Origin: Paludibacteraceae bacterium
GTDB lineage: Bacteria; Bacteroidota; Bacteroidia; Bacteroidales; Paludibacteraceae
DNA: 45,054 nt
Assembly (NCBI GenBank): GCA_017527905.1
Contig: JAFXPK010000020.1
Coordinates: 1 to 45,054 of the forward strand
Direction of reading: 5' to 3'
Position numbers and translations under genes: made by a program. Numbering within the stretch: position 1 is the first letter of the stretch; every line of letters begins with the position of its first letter. This document shows positions 17,957 to 26,562 of the stretch, piece by piece. The notes below the pieces were generated by a model. The model made no database searches, had not been told where the DNA came from, and saw only the letters and a program-made list of their open reading frames with translations.

Positions 17957-18634
17957 ATGAAACATAACTACATCAATAGAATAGCATGCGCCATATTATT
18001 GAGCTTTTTCGCATGTGTAATCGTTCATGCGGAGCCAAAAGTGTCTCGAATAAATGCGGACATACACTATACCGACGGAAACGTCGTATATGTTGAAAAC
18101 CTGGACTTACCCCATGGAAATATTTTCAGCAAAGCGCGTTATATCACCTATTCAAAAATCAATGAAAAAGACAAAGTAGAAAAAGTCGAACTGGAATCAG
18201 AGCCGATGGATTACATCGTTTGCTGGAACGCCGCAAACCCGACAAAGAAATACAAATTTGAAAAGGTCAGAATAACAGACAAAGGACACAAGTATTGGTG
18301 CGTTCTAGACTCGGAGGGGGAAAACGGGAAAGCTTTATGTAAAGCGGACAGCTATAAGATCGACGAGAATGGAGAACTGACATTAATCTATAGAGAAGGT
18401 TCGGGCACATTCACCCTCAATACACTTTTCCTATTCGAAGGGGACGAATACGCCTCAATGTGCCCAGGGGCACCAATCAATTGGACAACATGGCCGAGAG
18501 GCGTTTTCCCAGGAGACAAACAGATGATCAAAAACATACGAGAGGGCAAGTATAATAGAGATGATCTCCAGGTAATTTTAGACACGTACATACGCCCTGA
18601 ACCATTGAAATGCAAGAAAGTCAGAAATGATTGA
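17957..18634 (+). CDS. Secreted protein of unknown family, paralogue A3
   Basis: The 225-residue product has a signal peptide (cleavage near residue 25, VHAEP). The shared family motifs are ADIHYTDGNVVYVENL, YIVCWNAANPTKKYK, FEGDEYAS and MIKNIREGKYNRDDLQ followed by RPEPL. Its leader closely matches that of A2, indicating a recent tandem duplication. It stands 76 nt upstream of the active protease P2, so the pair A3-P2 parallels A1-P1. No catalytic motif is visible; function is unknown. Confidence 0.75.
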   Translation: MKHNYINRIACAILLSFFACVIVHAEPKVSRINADIHYTDGNVVYVENLDLPHGNIFSKARYITYSKINEKDKVEKVELESEPMDYIVCWNAANPTKKYKFEKVRITDKGHKYWCVLDSEGENGKALCKADSYKIDENGELTLIYREGSGTFTLNTLFLFEGDEYASMCPGAPINWTTWPRGVFPGDKQMIKNIREGKYNRDDLQVILDTYIRPEPLKCKKVRND

Positions 18635-18710
18635 AAAAGACAGGCATAAGGGATAGACAAAGAAACGAATAAAATAAACTGAATCACAAACAAGAAAAAA
18701 TACAATTAAA

Positions 18711-20426
18711 ATGAAGAGACTAACATTACTACTCACTTACGTGCTTTCAATAGGATTCGCCTTCTCATCATTCGCCGAAGAGAAAACCACGAATCTCAAG
18801 GACCAAGTAGCCATAGTCACCCCAAACATTTCGGAAGAGATGAAAAAGCATGCTTCGGAAATGGTGGGGATTCTGGCCAACTACAGTTACTATTCCGCCG
18901 CCAGCGAATACAAAGCCTACCAAAAGGGTTGGTCAGGTTCCGGATTCGTCATCAAAGGCAAGAACGGGAGGCACTATATCGTCACGAACAAGCATGTGAC
19001 ACGAGGTTTGAAGTCGGTCAACATTGAATTCAATGGAGACACCGCGACAAAATACGAGGATTGTCCAGTCATAAAGGAAAGCGAGGATATCGATGTTGCC
19101 ATCGTAGAGTTGCCAAGGCACTTTAAAATCGGGCAAAGCCTCGAATTCTACACGGAAAATGTGAACGAAGGAGACGATGTATGGTCTGCAGGATATCCTG
19201 GATTAGGAAACAATCCTGTCTGGCAGCTCGGTAAAGGAATCATCTCCAACATGAGCGTGAAGGACAAAGACTTCGGCGACGAGAAGAAATTCCACGTCAT
19301 CCAACACACCGCACAAGTGGATGCAGGTAACTCCGGAGGTCCATTGCTCATCAGGAAGGAAAGGAAAGGCGGCGCGCCTAGCTACTACGTCATTGGAGTC
19401 AATACTTGGAAAGCGGGTGGCAGAGAGAACACCAACTTCTCCATTCCGACGAAATTCATCAGCGAATTCGTCAATCAATCGATAACAGAGACAGTCAATG
19501 TAACAGCGCAGAAACAAGAAGAAAACGCCAAGGCCGCAGGAGAGAACTTCTACAACGCATTGCTTTCCGGCTACAAGGATATAGTGCCATTCATATCCGA
19601 TGAATGTACCTACTCCATCACGAAAGAGGCATTCCAAGATATGTTCAGCCAAGCGTCATCAGAGGCTCAAACAGAAATAAGGGAGAATTTGAAAGAAGCG
19701 AAAGGAACAGAAGCGTTGAAGATCCTTTTGGCGGATAACCTCGCCCAAAGCGTCAAGAAGAAAAAGCAGACATTGACACTGAAGGAAACCAAATTGAGCG
19801 AAACAGGTGCGACAGCCACGAGCACATTCAGCTACAACGGGAAAGACAAGGTGTTCAATTGGGTGAATGAGCAAGGACAATGGAAAATCGCATCGAACGG
19901 CCTCGATGGCAGTAATCTCCAGATGAGTTCAAACGTCCACATCATCAAGAAGAACGGGAAAGGATTGTCGACCAGCGCACTTTTCGGACTCAACGAATAT
20001 TCCAAAATGAACATCACCCTTTCCATCAACCGATACTTTGCGACCCTCGGAATGAGATCCGTCACCTTCTTCGGAGGAAAGGATATAATCGCCAGGAATG
20101 AAATCATAGAGGGCACCTATGAAGAAAGGACAATACCAGGGGACACCATCTTTATCTACGGAATAAAATACAACATAGGTGTCCGCGTTCCAATTGGCTT
20201 CGGGGAGAAATTCGCACTGACTCCATACGTCCTCCCAGGCGGTGGAATAAGCACAGAGACATTCTTCTGGGACATCCGGTCTGGAGTAAACTTTGGTTGG
20301 AGATATGACAAAAAACATCAATTATACCTTGGCGCGACATTTGACTATTTAAGAGGAATAGAAAACAACACCTCCCAGAAGGTGACCCGACCATACGTGG
20401 GAGCAGTGTTCGGCTGGGACTATTAA
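18711..20426 (+). CDS. Trypsin-like serine protease with C-terminal beta-barrel (P2)
   Basis: The 571-residue protein has a signal peptide (cleavage after SSFA, about residue 22) and a trypsin/HtrA-type domain at about 65-260. The complete triad is visible: His95 in TNKHV, Asp128 in EDIDVAIVEL and Ser208 in DAGNSGGPL. There is no PDZ domain. A middle domain (about 268-400) has the pattern FSYNGKDKVFNWVNEQGQW, perhaps NTF2-like. The end (about 410-571) is a run of alternating strands finishing in VFGWDY, an aromatic C-terminus as in outer-membrane barrels. The protease could be held at the outer membrane, facing the periplasm or the outside. It is a paralogue of the inactive P1; A3 lies upstream. 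Confidence 0.8.
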   Translation: MKRLTLLLTYVLSIGFAFSSFAEEKTTNLKDQVAIVTPNISEEMKKHASEMVGILANYSYYSAASEYKAYQKGWSGSGFVIKGKNGRHYIVTNKHVTRGLKSVNIEFNGDTATKYEDCPVIKESEDIDVAIVELPRHFKIGQSLEFYTENVNEGDDVWSAGYPGLGNNPVWQLGKGIISNMSVKDKDFGDEKKFHVIQHTAQVDAGNSGGPLLIRKERKGGAPSYYVIGVNTWKAGGRENTNFSIPTKFISEFVNQSITETVNVTAQKQEENAKAAGENFYNALLSGYKDIVPFISDECTYSITKEAFQDMFSQASSEAQTEIRENLKEAKGTEALKILLADNLAQSVKKKKQTLTLKETKLSETGATATSTFSYNGKDKVFNWVNEQGQWKIASNGLDGSNLQMSSNVHIIKKNGKGLSTSALFGLNEYSKMNITLSINRYFATLGMRSVTFFGGKDIIARNEIIEGTYEERTIPGDTIFIYGIKYNIGVRVPIGFGEKFALTPYVLPGGGISTETFFWDIRSGVNFGWRYDKKHQLYLGATFDYLRGIENNTSQKVTRPYVGAVFGWDY

Positions 20427-20546
20427 TTCCCCAAAAGTGTTTCGAAGCGCCATCTGATCAAGGTCCGGAACACGAGAAAAATTTTGAAGAATAAGAATTA
20501 TATTCTATATTTACATAGAATTACAACAACAAAAAGAGGAAAGAAA

Positions 20547-21011
20547 ATGAAACATAAAATTTCGGCAATTATTTCATCGTGTATCATCGCATTCATGATG
20601 GCATCGTGCACGGTATCGACGCACACGACCACGCATCGCACGCCGCCACCGCCGCCACCAGCACATTACGGGCACCCTCATCCTCATTACGGGCACCCAC
20701 ATCCTCATCATGGACCTGGTCCGAAGAGATATCCGATAGACCAGTTCAGGAAAGGTCCTGCGCCACAGCACTATCACAAGGGGCCACAAGCACCACCTCC
20801 ACCAGCGAAAAACAACATCCGTGACGTGGAAAGGAACGGAGTTCGTAACAACGGAACCGAACCATCACAGAGGAAGAACGATCAGCAGAGTGTAAGGAGC
20901 GGAAGTTCCCAACAACGTGGCACGCAGTCCAGAACCGCCCCATCCACAAGGAGCCAAGGAAGCGGAGGCAGCAGCACGCCTAGCACAGGAAGGTCAGGCG
21001 GACGCAGATGA
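20547..21011 (+). CDS. His/Pro-rich low-complexity lipoprotein
   Basis: From the ATG at 20547 the product has 154 residues with a lipoprotein signal, MMASC at about residues 14-18. The frame is open upstream to 20484, but only this start gives the signal, with GAGGAAAG ahead of it. The mature part opens with poly-Pro and then repeats of the type HYGHPHP, so it could bind metal ions such as Zn, Ni or Cu. The second half is rich in Ser, Gly, Gln and Arg and probably unfolded. Its stop overlaps the start of the HD-domain gene (ATGA), suggesting coupled translation. Function is unknown. Confidence 0.65.
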   Translation: MKHKISAIISSCIIAFMMASCTVSTHTTTHRTPPPPPPAHYGHPHPHYGHPHPHHGPGPKRYPIDQFRKGPAPQHYHKGPQAPPPPAKNNIRDVERNGVRNNGTEPSQRKNDQQSVRSGSSQQRGTQSRTAPSTRSQGSGGSSTPSTGRSGGRR

Positions 21012-21643
21012 CAAACAACGTGGAGTACGCAGCCATACGAGCATTCGTTGCGGACGAGCTGTCGCAAGACCATAGCGGGCACAACCACCAACATGCGGAA
21101 AGGGTTGTGCGGAACGCCCAGAAGATCATCCAACGGGAAGGAGGAGACGAGAAGATCATCCTCACCGCAGCATGGTTGCACGACTGCATCGACAAGAAAC
21201 TCTTTGCGGACGTAGAGGGACAAATCGACAAAGTCGAACGGTTCCTCGAAGGACAGAGATTCCGGAGAGAGGAGGTGACGGAGGTGATGTACATCATCCA
21301 GAACATCTCCTATAACAAAGGGGAAAACCGTCCGCTGACAAGTCTCAACGCCATGATCGTGAGGGATGCGGACAGGCTCGACGCCATAGGCGCCATAGGC
21401 ATTATCCGCACCATCGAGTATGGAGCGGCGAACGGCAGGTTGTTCTACGACCACGAAAACATGAAAAGAGAGGGAGGAAAAGTCGGTTGGAATCATTCGA
21501 CCGACACCTCCCTATCCCATTTCTACGACAAACTACTCAAGCTGGAATCACTGATGCACACCCCGACCGCAAAGGAGATGGCCCGGGAACGCACCGAGTT
21601 CCTACATGGATTTTTGGAAGAATTCTACCGGGAGATTGAATAG
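21008..21643 (+). CDS. HD-domain phosphohydrolase
   Basis: The 211-residue cytosolic protein has the metal-binding pattern of the HD superfamily: His29 in HNHQHAERV, His58-Asp59 in AAWLHDCID and Asp120/Asp122 in VRDADRLDAIGAIG. The order and spacing resemble the YedJ/YpgQ group of small HD hydrolases, whose members act on nucleotides or pyrophosphate. It would hydrolyse a phosphate ester, substrate not known. It overlaps the lipoprotein gene by 4 nt and ends before a weak hairpin at 21675-21697. Confidence 0.85.
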   Translation: MTNNVEYAAIRAFVADELSQDHSGHNHQHAERVVRNAQKIIQREGGDEKIILTAAWLHDCIDKKLFADVEGQIDKVERFLEGQRFRREEVTEVMYIIQNISYNKGENRPLTSLNAMIVRDADRLDAIGAIGIIRTIEYGAANGRLFYDHENMKREGGKVGWNHSTDTSLSHFYDKLLKLESLMHTPTAKEMARERTEFLHGFLEEFYREIE

Positions 21644-21674
21644 AATAATTCCACAGAATAAATTGACACGAAAC

Positions 21675-21697
21675 GGACAATATTCAATGTCCATTTT
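21675..21697 (+). terminator. Weak intrinsic terminator
   Basis: GGACA (21675-21679) pairs with TGTCC (21688-21692) around an 8-nt loop, followed by ATTTTT. The stem is short, so termination may be partial. It separates the HD gene from the CotH gene. Confidence 0.4.
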
Positions 21698-21832
21698 TCT
21701 CCGATAGCCGAAAAAACCAAGAAGAGAAGCCATTTCAATCCACTTTTCTTGGAAATTTATAAAACTTGGTATAAATTAGCATCAATTTTTAGGCAAGTGA
21801 TCTATCAGATCCACACTAAAAGGGCTAATAAC

Positions 21833-24800
21833 ATGAAAACGAAATCGATAAGGGTTATACTGATAGCAGCTATGCTATCAATGAGTTTCATCTCACGGGC
21901 AAGCGTTATCATCACAGAGATAATGCCAAGTAACATAAGTTCATACATGAACAAAGAAAAAGAATTCACCGGATGGGTGGAATTCTACAACGACTCAAAA
22001 GAGGACGTAAACATAAAAGGTTGGAAAATAGCCAATTACCAAAAAAAATCCAAGAAAAGTTCACCCGATGGAGACCTCAAATGGGAATGGACAATCGATT
22101 TCGACGTCATTGTGCCAGGAAGAGGTTACAAGGTTGTTCCCTTCGACGACTACCAGCCCCTTCCCCACACTTCCGCAAAGGAGAAACACGCACCATACAA
22201 GATAGATCCGGACGGGGGCGAACTGAATTTGATCATACCCCAAAAAGGTTATTTCGGTTTTAGTTATCCGAAACAGAAACCGCACTTCTCCTACGGATCA
22301 ATAGACTCAATAGGATCGAGTTTCGGTCACATGATTCCTACACCCAAAGCATCCAACGATTCAGCATTCAAAGAAAGAAAGCAATGCGAGAAACCCGTAT
22401 TCACAGAAGCGCAACCAGGGGTGAACTACAAAAGCAACTGGGGGAAAAAGGAGATTAAAGTGAGTTGCGGGACAAGCGGGGCGAAGATTTATTACACGCT
22501 AGACGGTTCCATCCCGACCAATGACGGCTCCGGAACAAGCAAAAGATTCAAGAAAGACACCACCAAGATAGTCATAGACTCCACCAGGATCTTCCGCGCA
22601 CGCGCCTATAAAACAGGCTACCTGCCAAGCGACATCCTGACAGGATCGTTCATCATCTACAACGACAAGAGGGACGAATGCAACGGAAAGAATCCGCCAG
22701 TGGTATCCATCATGACAGACAAGAAATACCTGAGCAGCGATTCGATAGGCATTCATTGCGTAGGAAACTCGGGAATAGCAGGCACCAAGGGTTGCATCGC
22801 CAACAGCGCCAATTACAACCAGGCATGGAAGCGCGCCGTGAACTTCGAATACTTCGAAAACGGGGAGCAAAAGATGTCACAGGAGGCCATGATAGGCATC
22901 ATCGGCGGATGCTCCCGCAAATACGACGTCAAATCGTTGAAGATCAGCACAAGCAAACGCTTGGGAAACGAGGTGTTCGAATACAGTTTCTTCAAGGACA
23001 GCGGCAAGAAAGGACAAAAATACTCCAGCCTTCAGTTGAGGAACGGAGGCAACGGCTACGAATCCATGAGATTCCGAGACGGGTTCATCCAATCCTTGGC
23101 CAAGGACATGGGCAACATCGACTACCAAGCCTACCAACCCGTCAGCTACTACCTGAACGGCAAATACAAAGGGCTCATGGGGCTTAGAGAGCGTACCAAC
23201 GGTTCCTACATAGAAGCGAACTACGGAATCGAGGAAAACAAGATAGACCTCATCGAGATGTCGGAGAACAAAATTGAGGCGACCTTGGGAGACATGAACG
23301 CATACAACGAGATGATCGCGTTCGCCTCGGACAGCAACAATTACAAGAAAGACAACTATGTGGCGCAACTCAGCAACTACATGGATGTGGAAGAATACGT
23401 CAACTACATGATATTCGAGCAGTTCATCGTCAACACCGATTGGCCTGGCAACAACCAGAAATGTTGGAGGAAACACATCGGAGGCAAGTTCAGATGGATA
23501 TTATACGACACGGACTTCGGTTTAGGTCTATACGGCTGGAACGACAACAACTACTGCGACGCGAGTCTCAACACCATCAAATGGTGTACGGGAGAGGGAG
23601 AGCACAACTGGGCGAACGCATCATCGACCGGTGGCGGATACGAAGTGACGGAAGAGAGCAAGTGGAAAACCATACTCTTCAAAAGCCTGATGAAAAACAA
23701 AGGATTCAGGAACATGTTCGTGACCAAAGCCTTACAACACATATCCACCACCTTCAGCGAGGATGTCATGAAAGCCAAGAGGGATTCATTCCTGGAGGTC
23801 GTCAGGAGAGAACACTGCGCGACAAAGCAAGCTGACATGCCAGGTGTCGACTCGTCGGAAGACGGAATCAACGGCATGCTAAACTTCGCCCTTAGCAGGC
23901 GAAGCAAATACAAAGAGCATTTAGCCAACTACTGCAAATATAACATGGACGAGACATCCGTCCTACGCATAACCTGTGAGGGTGATTTCGCCTCGAAAGT
24001 AAAAGGCTTCTACGTGAACGACGTGACCATGAACGAACAATCGGTGAAGATCAAGTTGTTCAAGAATATGCCAGTAAACATAAAGCCTATCCTTCCGAAC
24101 GGTTACATCGTGAAACAATGGAAGATGGATACGATAACATCGCCAAACTACGCATTCAATCTGACACTTAAGAAAGACACAGTGAAAGTTGTACTCACCA
24201 TACAGGAGGAAAGCTACGACAAGCCGGCAATCGTCATCAACGAGGTGTGCGCCAAGTCGACCATCTTCATCGACCCTGAATCCAACGAGGGAGAAGACTG
24301 GATCGAGCTATACAACACTGGCGACGTCTCCGTAGACGTGGCGGGATTCTATCTGAAAGACAAAGACACGACAGTAGAGATCGCCCGCGGATACGAGATG
24401 ACCAACATACCACCGAAGGGACACCTGCTCCTGTGGGCCGACGGAAGAGGCAAGAGCGGTGCGCAACATCTCGGATTCAAACTATCCAGCACAGGAGAGG
24501 AGATCACGCTATACAAAGACGTGAGGGATTCCATCATCATAGTGGACAAGATAGCGTTCAATTCGCTTGACACGAACTGCAGTTACGGACGTGAAACGGA
24601 CGGATCAGCCAAATTCAGAGTGTTCCCAGCCTGTGATAACAACAAAGAGTACCAATTCTCCGAAGCGTCGCCTGGCGAGTCGAACGGCATCTATGACTGC
24701 GAAAACGTCATCGAAATGCGCACGTACCCTATCTCAATCAGTTCTGACATAGAAGAAATGCGCTTTAGAATAAACGGGGAAGACAAGAACAATCCAGTCG

Positions 24801-25774
24801 AAATGCGCATACTGAAAGGAAAACCTATAACTGTCAAACCTTTATTGCCGAAGTGGTTCGGATTCGTTTCTTGGGATCTCTCCACCTTCGTGGAATCATC
24901 CGAAGAGATTATAAACGAAAAATCCCTATGGTCCTATTTCTACGCAGACTCCGCCCCAAGCGGGAAATGGAAGGAACTCCAATACAACGAAACCGGTTGG
25001 ACAGAGGAAGCACATGGCTACATGGGTTATGATGCTTCGAATAAAGACCGCGGGTTCAAATATGACACCAAGATACCATACAAAGAAGGCGATAGCGCCA
25101 AATACATCACAGCCTACTTCAGACATGTATTCACGGTCAAGGACACGGCGGGCATAAAGAGCTTCACAGCCAACATAACCTACGATGACGGTGTGGCTAT
25201 CTACCTCAACGGGAAAGAGCTCGGGCGCTACAACTTGCCGGATGACTCCGCACATGCCGAATTGAAGTACAAAGACACCACGCTGAATTACTACGACGAC
25301 CAGCGAGCGAAGATAGAGATCGATCCATCCAAGCTCAATATAGGCCAGAACATCATCGCGGCGGAGGTACACCAGATCAACAGCGCGACATCCGACTTGA
25401 CATTCGCCATGGATGCGAAAGCGAAGTTCATCTCCCACATCTGCAAGGAAGAGACCTTCACGGTCACACCTAAGGAGAAATTCACCGCGAAACTATATGT
25501 CAGCGGACACACAGACACGAAGGAGATCCGCAAGGAAGACCCAGCGCCAGCGTTCACCCTTTATCCTAACCCTACCGAGAACCTGATATACGTGCAAGGG
25601 TGCAAGGAGAAGGCGCTCGTGACCGTAACCAACCAACTGGGCGGCATGGTCATCATGCAATACATATCCGGCGAGAATGACCCTATCGACCTGCAGAAAA
25701 TGGCAGACGGCACATACATATTCAGCGTCACCACCAACACGCAGCATTTCGTAGGGAAAGTGATAAAGAAATAG
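21833..25774 (+). CDS. Secreted CotH-kinase / lamin-tail-domain protein with T9SS type A tail
   Basis: From the ATG at 21833 the product has 1313 residues. The frame is open to 21749, but the signal peptide starts at MKTKSIRVILIAAML. Domains in order: a lamin-tail domain (VIITEIMPSN..., about 20-180), a chitobiase-type beta-sandwich (IYYTLDGSIPTND, about 220-290), a CotH kinase-like domain (about 300-680; LNGKYKGLMGLRERTNGSY and FRWILYDTDFGLG), a second lamin-tail domain (IVINEVCAKS and DWIELYNTGDV), a ligand-binding-like sandwich (ITYDDGVAIYLNGKELG) and a C-terminal type A sorting domain (FTLYPNPTENLIYV ... VGKVIKK). CotH proteins phosphorylate secreted proteins in Bacillus spores; here the target is unknown. 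Expected on the cell surface through T9SS. Confidence 0.9.
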   Translation: MKTKSIRVILIAAMLSMSFISRASVIITEIMPSNISSYMNKEKEFTGWVEFYNDSKEDVNIKGWKIANYQKKSKKSSPDGDLKWEWTIDFDVIVPGRGYKVVPFDDYQPLPHTSAKEKHAPYKIDPDGGELNLIIPQKGYFGFSYPKQKPHFSYGSIDSIGSSFGHMIPTPKASNDSAFKERKQCEKPVFTEAQPGVNYKSNWGKKEIKVSCGTSGAKIYYTLDGSIPTNDGSGTSKRFKKDTTKIVIDSTRIFRARAYKTGYLPSDILTGSFIIYNDKRDECNGKNPPVVSIMTDKKYLSSDSIGIHCVGNSGIAGTKGCIANSANYNQAWKRAVNFEYFENGEQKMSQEAMIGIIGGCSRKYDVKSLKISTSKRLGNEVFEYSFFKDSGKKGQKYSSLQLRNGGNGYESMRFRDGFIQSLAKDMGNIDYQAYQPVSYYLNGKYKGLMGLRERTNGSYIEANYGIEENKIDLIEMSENKIEATLGDMNAYNEMIAFASDSNNYKKDNYVAQLSNYMDVEEYVNYMIFEQFIVNTDWPGNNQKCWRKHIGGKFRWILYDTDFGLGLYGWNDNNYCDASLNTIKWCTGEGEHNWANASSTGGGYEVTEESKWKTILFKSLMKNKGFRNMFVTKALQHISTTFSEDVMKAKRDSFLEVVRREHCATKQADMPGVDSSEDGINGMLNFALSRRSKYKEHLANYCKYNMDETSVLRITCEGDFASKVKGFYVNDVTMNEQSVKIKLFKNMPVNIKPILPNGYIVKQWKMDTITSPNYAFNLTLKKDTVKVVLTIQEESYDKPAIVINEVCAKSTIFIDPESNEGEDWIELYNTGDVSVDVAGFYLKDKDTTVEIARGYEMTNIPPKGHLLLWADGRGKSGAQHLGFKLSSTGEEITLYKDVRDSIIIVDKIAFNSLDTNCSYGRETDGSAKFRVFPACDNNKEYQFSEASPGESNGIYDCENVIEMRTYPISISSDIEEMRFRINGEDKNNPVEMRILKGKPITVKPLLPKWFGFVSWDLSTFVESSEEIINEKSLWSYFYADSAPSGKWKELQYNETGWTEEAHGYMGYDASNKDRGFKYDTKIPYKEGDSAKYITAYFRHVFTVKDTAGIKSFTANITYDDGVAIYLNGKELGRYNLPDDSAHAELKYKDTTLNYYDDQRAKIEIDPSKLNIGQNIIAAEVHQINSATSDLTFAMDAKAKFISHICKEETFTVTPKEKFTAKLYVSGHTDTKEIRKEDPAPAFTLYPNPTENLIYVQGCKEKALVTVTNQLGGMVIMQYISGENDPIDLQKMADGTYIFSVTTNTQHFVGKVIKK

Positions 25775-25777
25775 TCG

Positions 25778-26200
25778 ATGAAGGAAACGGAAGAGATACT
25801 ATCCAACAAGGGAGTCAAGCCGACGGCCAACCGGGTGATCGTGTTGCGCACGCTCATGAACGAGGAAAAGCCCGTCTCGCTCTCCGAGTTGGAGGAGGAA
25901 CTACCCTACATGGACAAGTCCAGCATATTCCGCACGCTCACCCTATTCAAGGAGCACCACGTCACCCATGAAATAGACGACGGCACCACCCTCAAATACG
26001 AGGCATGCCACAGCGATCATGAATGCAGCGTGTCGGATATGCATACCCACTTCCATTGCGAGGTATGCGAACAAACCATTTGCCTGCACGACATACAGAT
26101 ACCTGCCGTACAACTGCCAGAAGGCTATGAAACCCACGCCATCAATTACATGATCAAGGGGATATGCCCACAATGCGCGGAGAAAAGAGTTAAGGATTAA
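25778..26200 (+). CDS. Fur-family metal-dependent transcriptional repressor
   Basis: The 140-residue protein has the Fur layout: an N-terminal winged helix (about 10-75; TANRVIVLRTL and KSSIFRTLTLFKE, the recognition helix), then a dimerisation domain with the metal site HTHFHCEVCEQTICLHDI and the structural CPQC at the end. The two C-x-x-C pairs bind zinc. Whether it senses Fe, Zn or peroxide cannot be told. It starts 3 nt after the CotH gene stop, so it is translated from the same message or from a promoter inside the CotH gene. The link to a surface kinase is unexpected. Confidence 0.9.
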   Translation: MKETEEILSNKGVKPTANRVIVLRTLMNEEKPVSLSELEEELPYMDKSSIFRTLTLFKEHHVTHEIDDGTTLKYEACHSDHECSVSDMHTHFHCEVCEQTICLHDIQIPAVQLPEGYETHAINYMIKGICPQCAEKRVKD

Positions 26201-26308
26201 GAGAGGGTGGTTCAATAGAACATCCATTCCTAGAATTGATTCCCATCGCAAAAAAAAATTTTCATTTGCGAAATAACCCAATCATTCATGGACATTCCAC
26301 CTGCAGGC

Positions 26309-26460
26309 CGCGCGTCTCTACCATAATTGTTTTGCCCTTTCAGGGCGCATATCAACACCCCAACCATTTCCCCAGGGCGTTGCCCTGGGCTAGATAACGT
26401 TGTGCCCTTTCAGGGCGACAATAAACTGGATGGCCATTCATAATTGACTACGTCGAACTA
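26309..26460. repeat. Intergenic palindromic repeat cluster, copy 1
   Basis: This intergenic block holds three short hairpins: GCCCTTTCAGGGC (26334-26346), CCCCAGGGCG-TTG-CCCTGGGC (26370-26390) and again GCCCTTTCAGGGC (26404-26416). They are preceded by half of the GTCTCTAC palindrome and followed by a unique tail (CATAATTGACTACGTCGAAC) that recurs at 44736-44757. The same three-hairpin order recurs at 29578-29660 and 44632-44715. The elements carry no gene and look like REP or MITE-type sequences. The rest of 26201-26308 shows nothing I can name. Confidence 0.7.
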
Positions 26461-26534
26461 TCGTTTCATAATTCATAATTCATATGGGACGGTCCAAAAC
26501 GGATGATCACGCCCCATTATATCGCAAAAAAATC

Positions 26535-26542
26535 TATATTTG
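26535..26542 (+). promoter_or_regulatory. Promoter of the first 26-residue-repeat LRR gene
   Basis: TATATTTG fits the -7 box TAnnTTTG and stands 20 nt before the ATG at 26563. The arrangement TATATTTGTAAAA ... AATTGAATATATG is repeated before the next gene (29756-29786) and once more near the window end (44882-44912). Confidence 0.65.
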
Positions 26543-26562
26543 TAAAACCAACAATTGAATAT

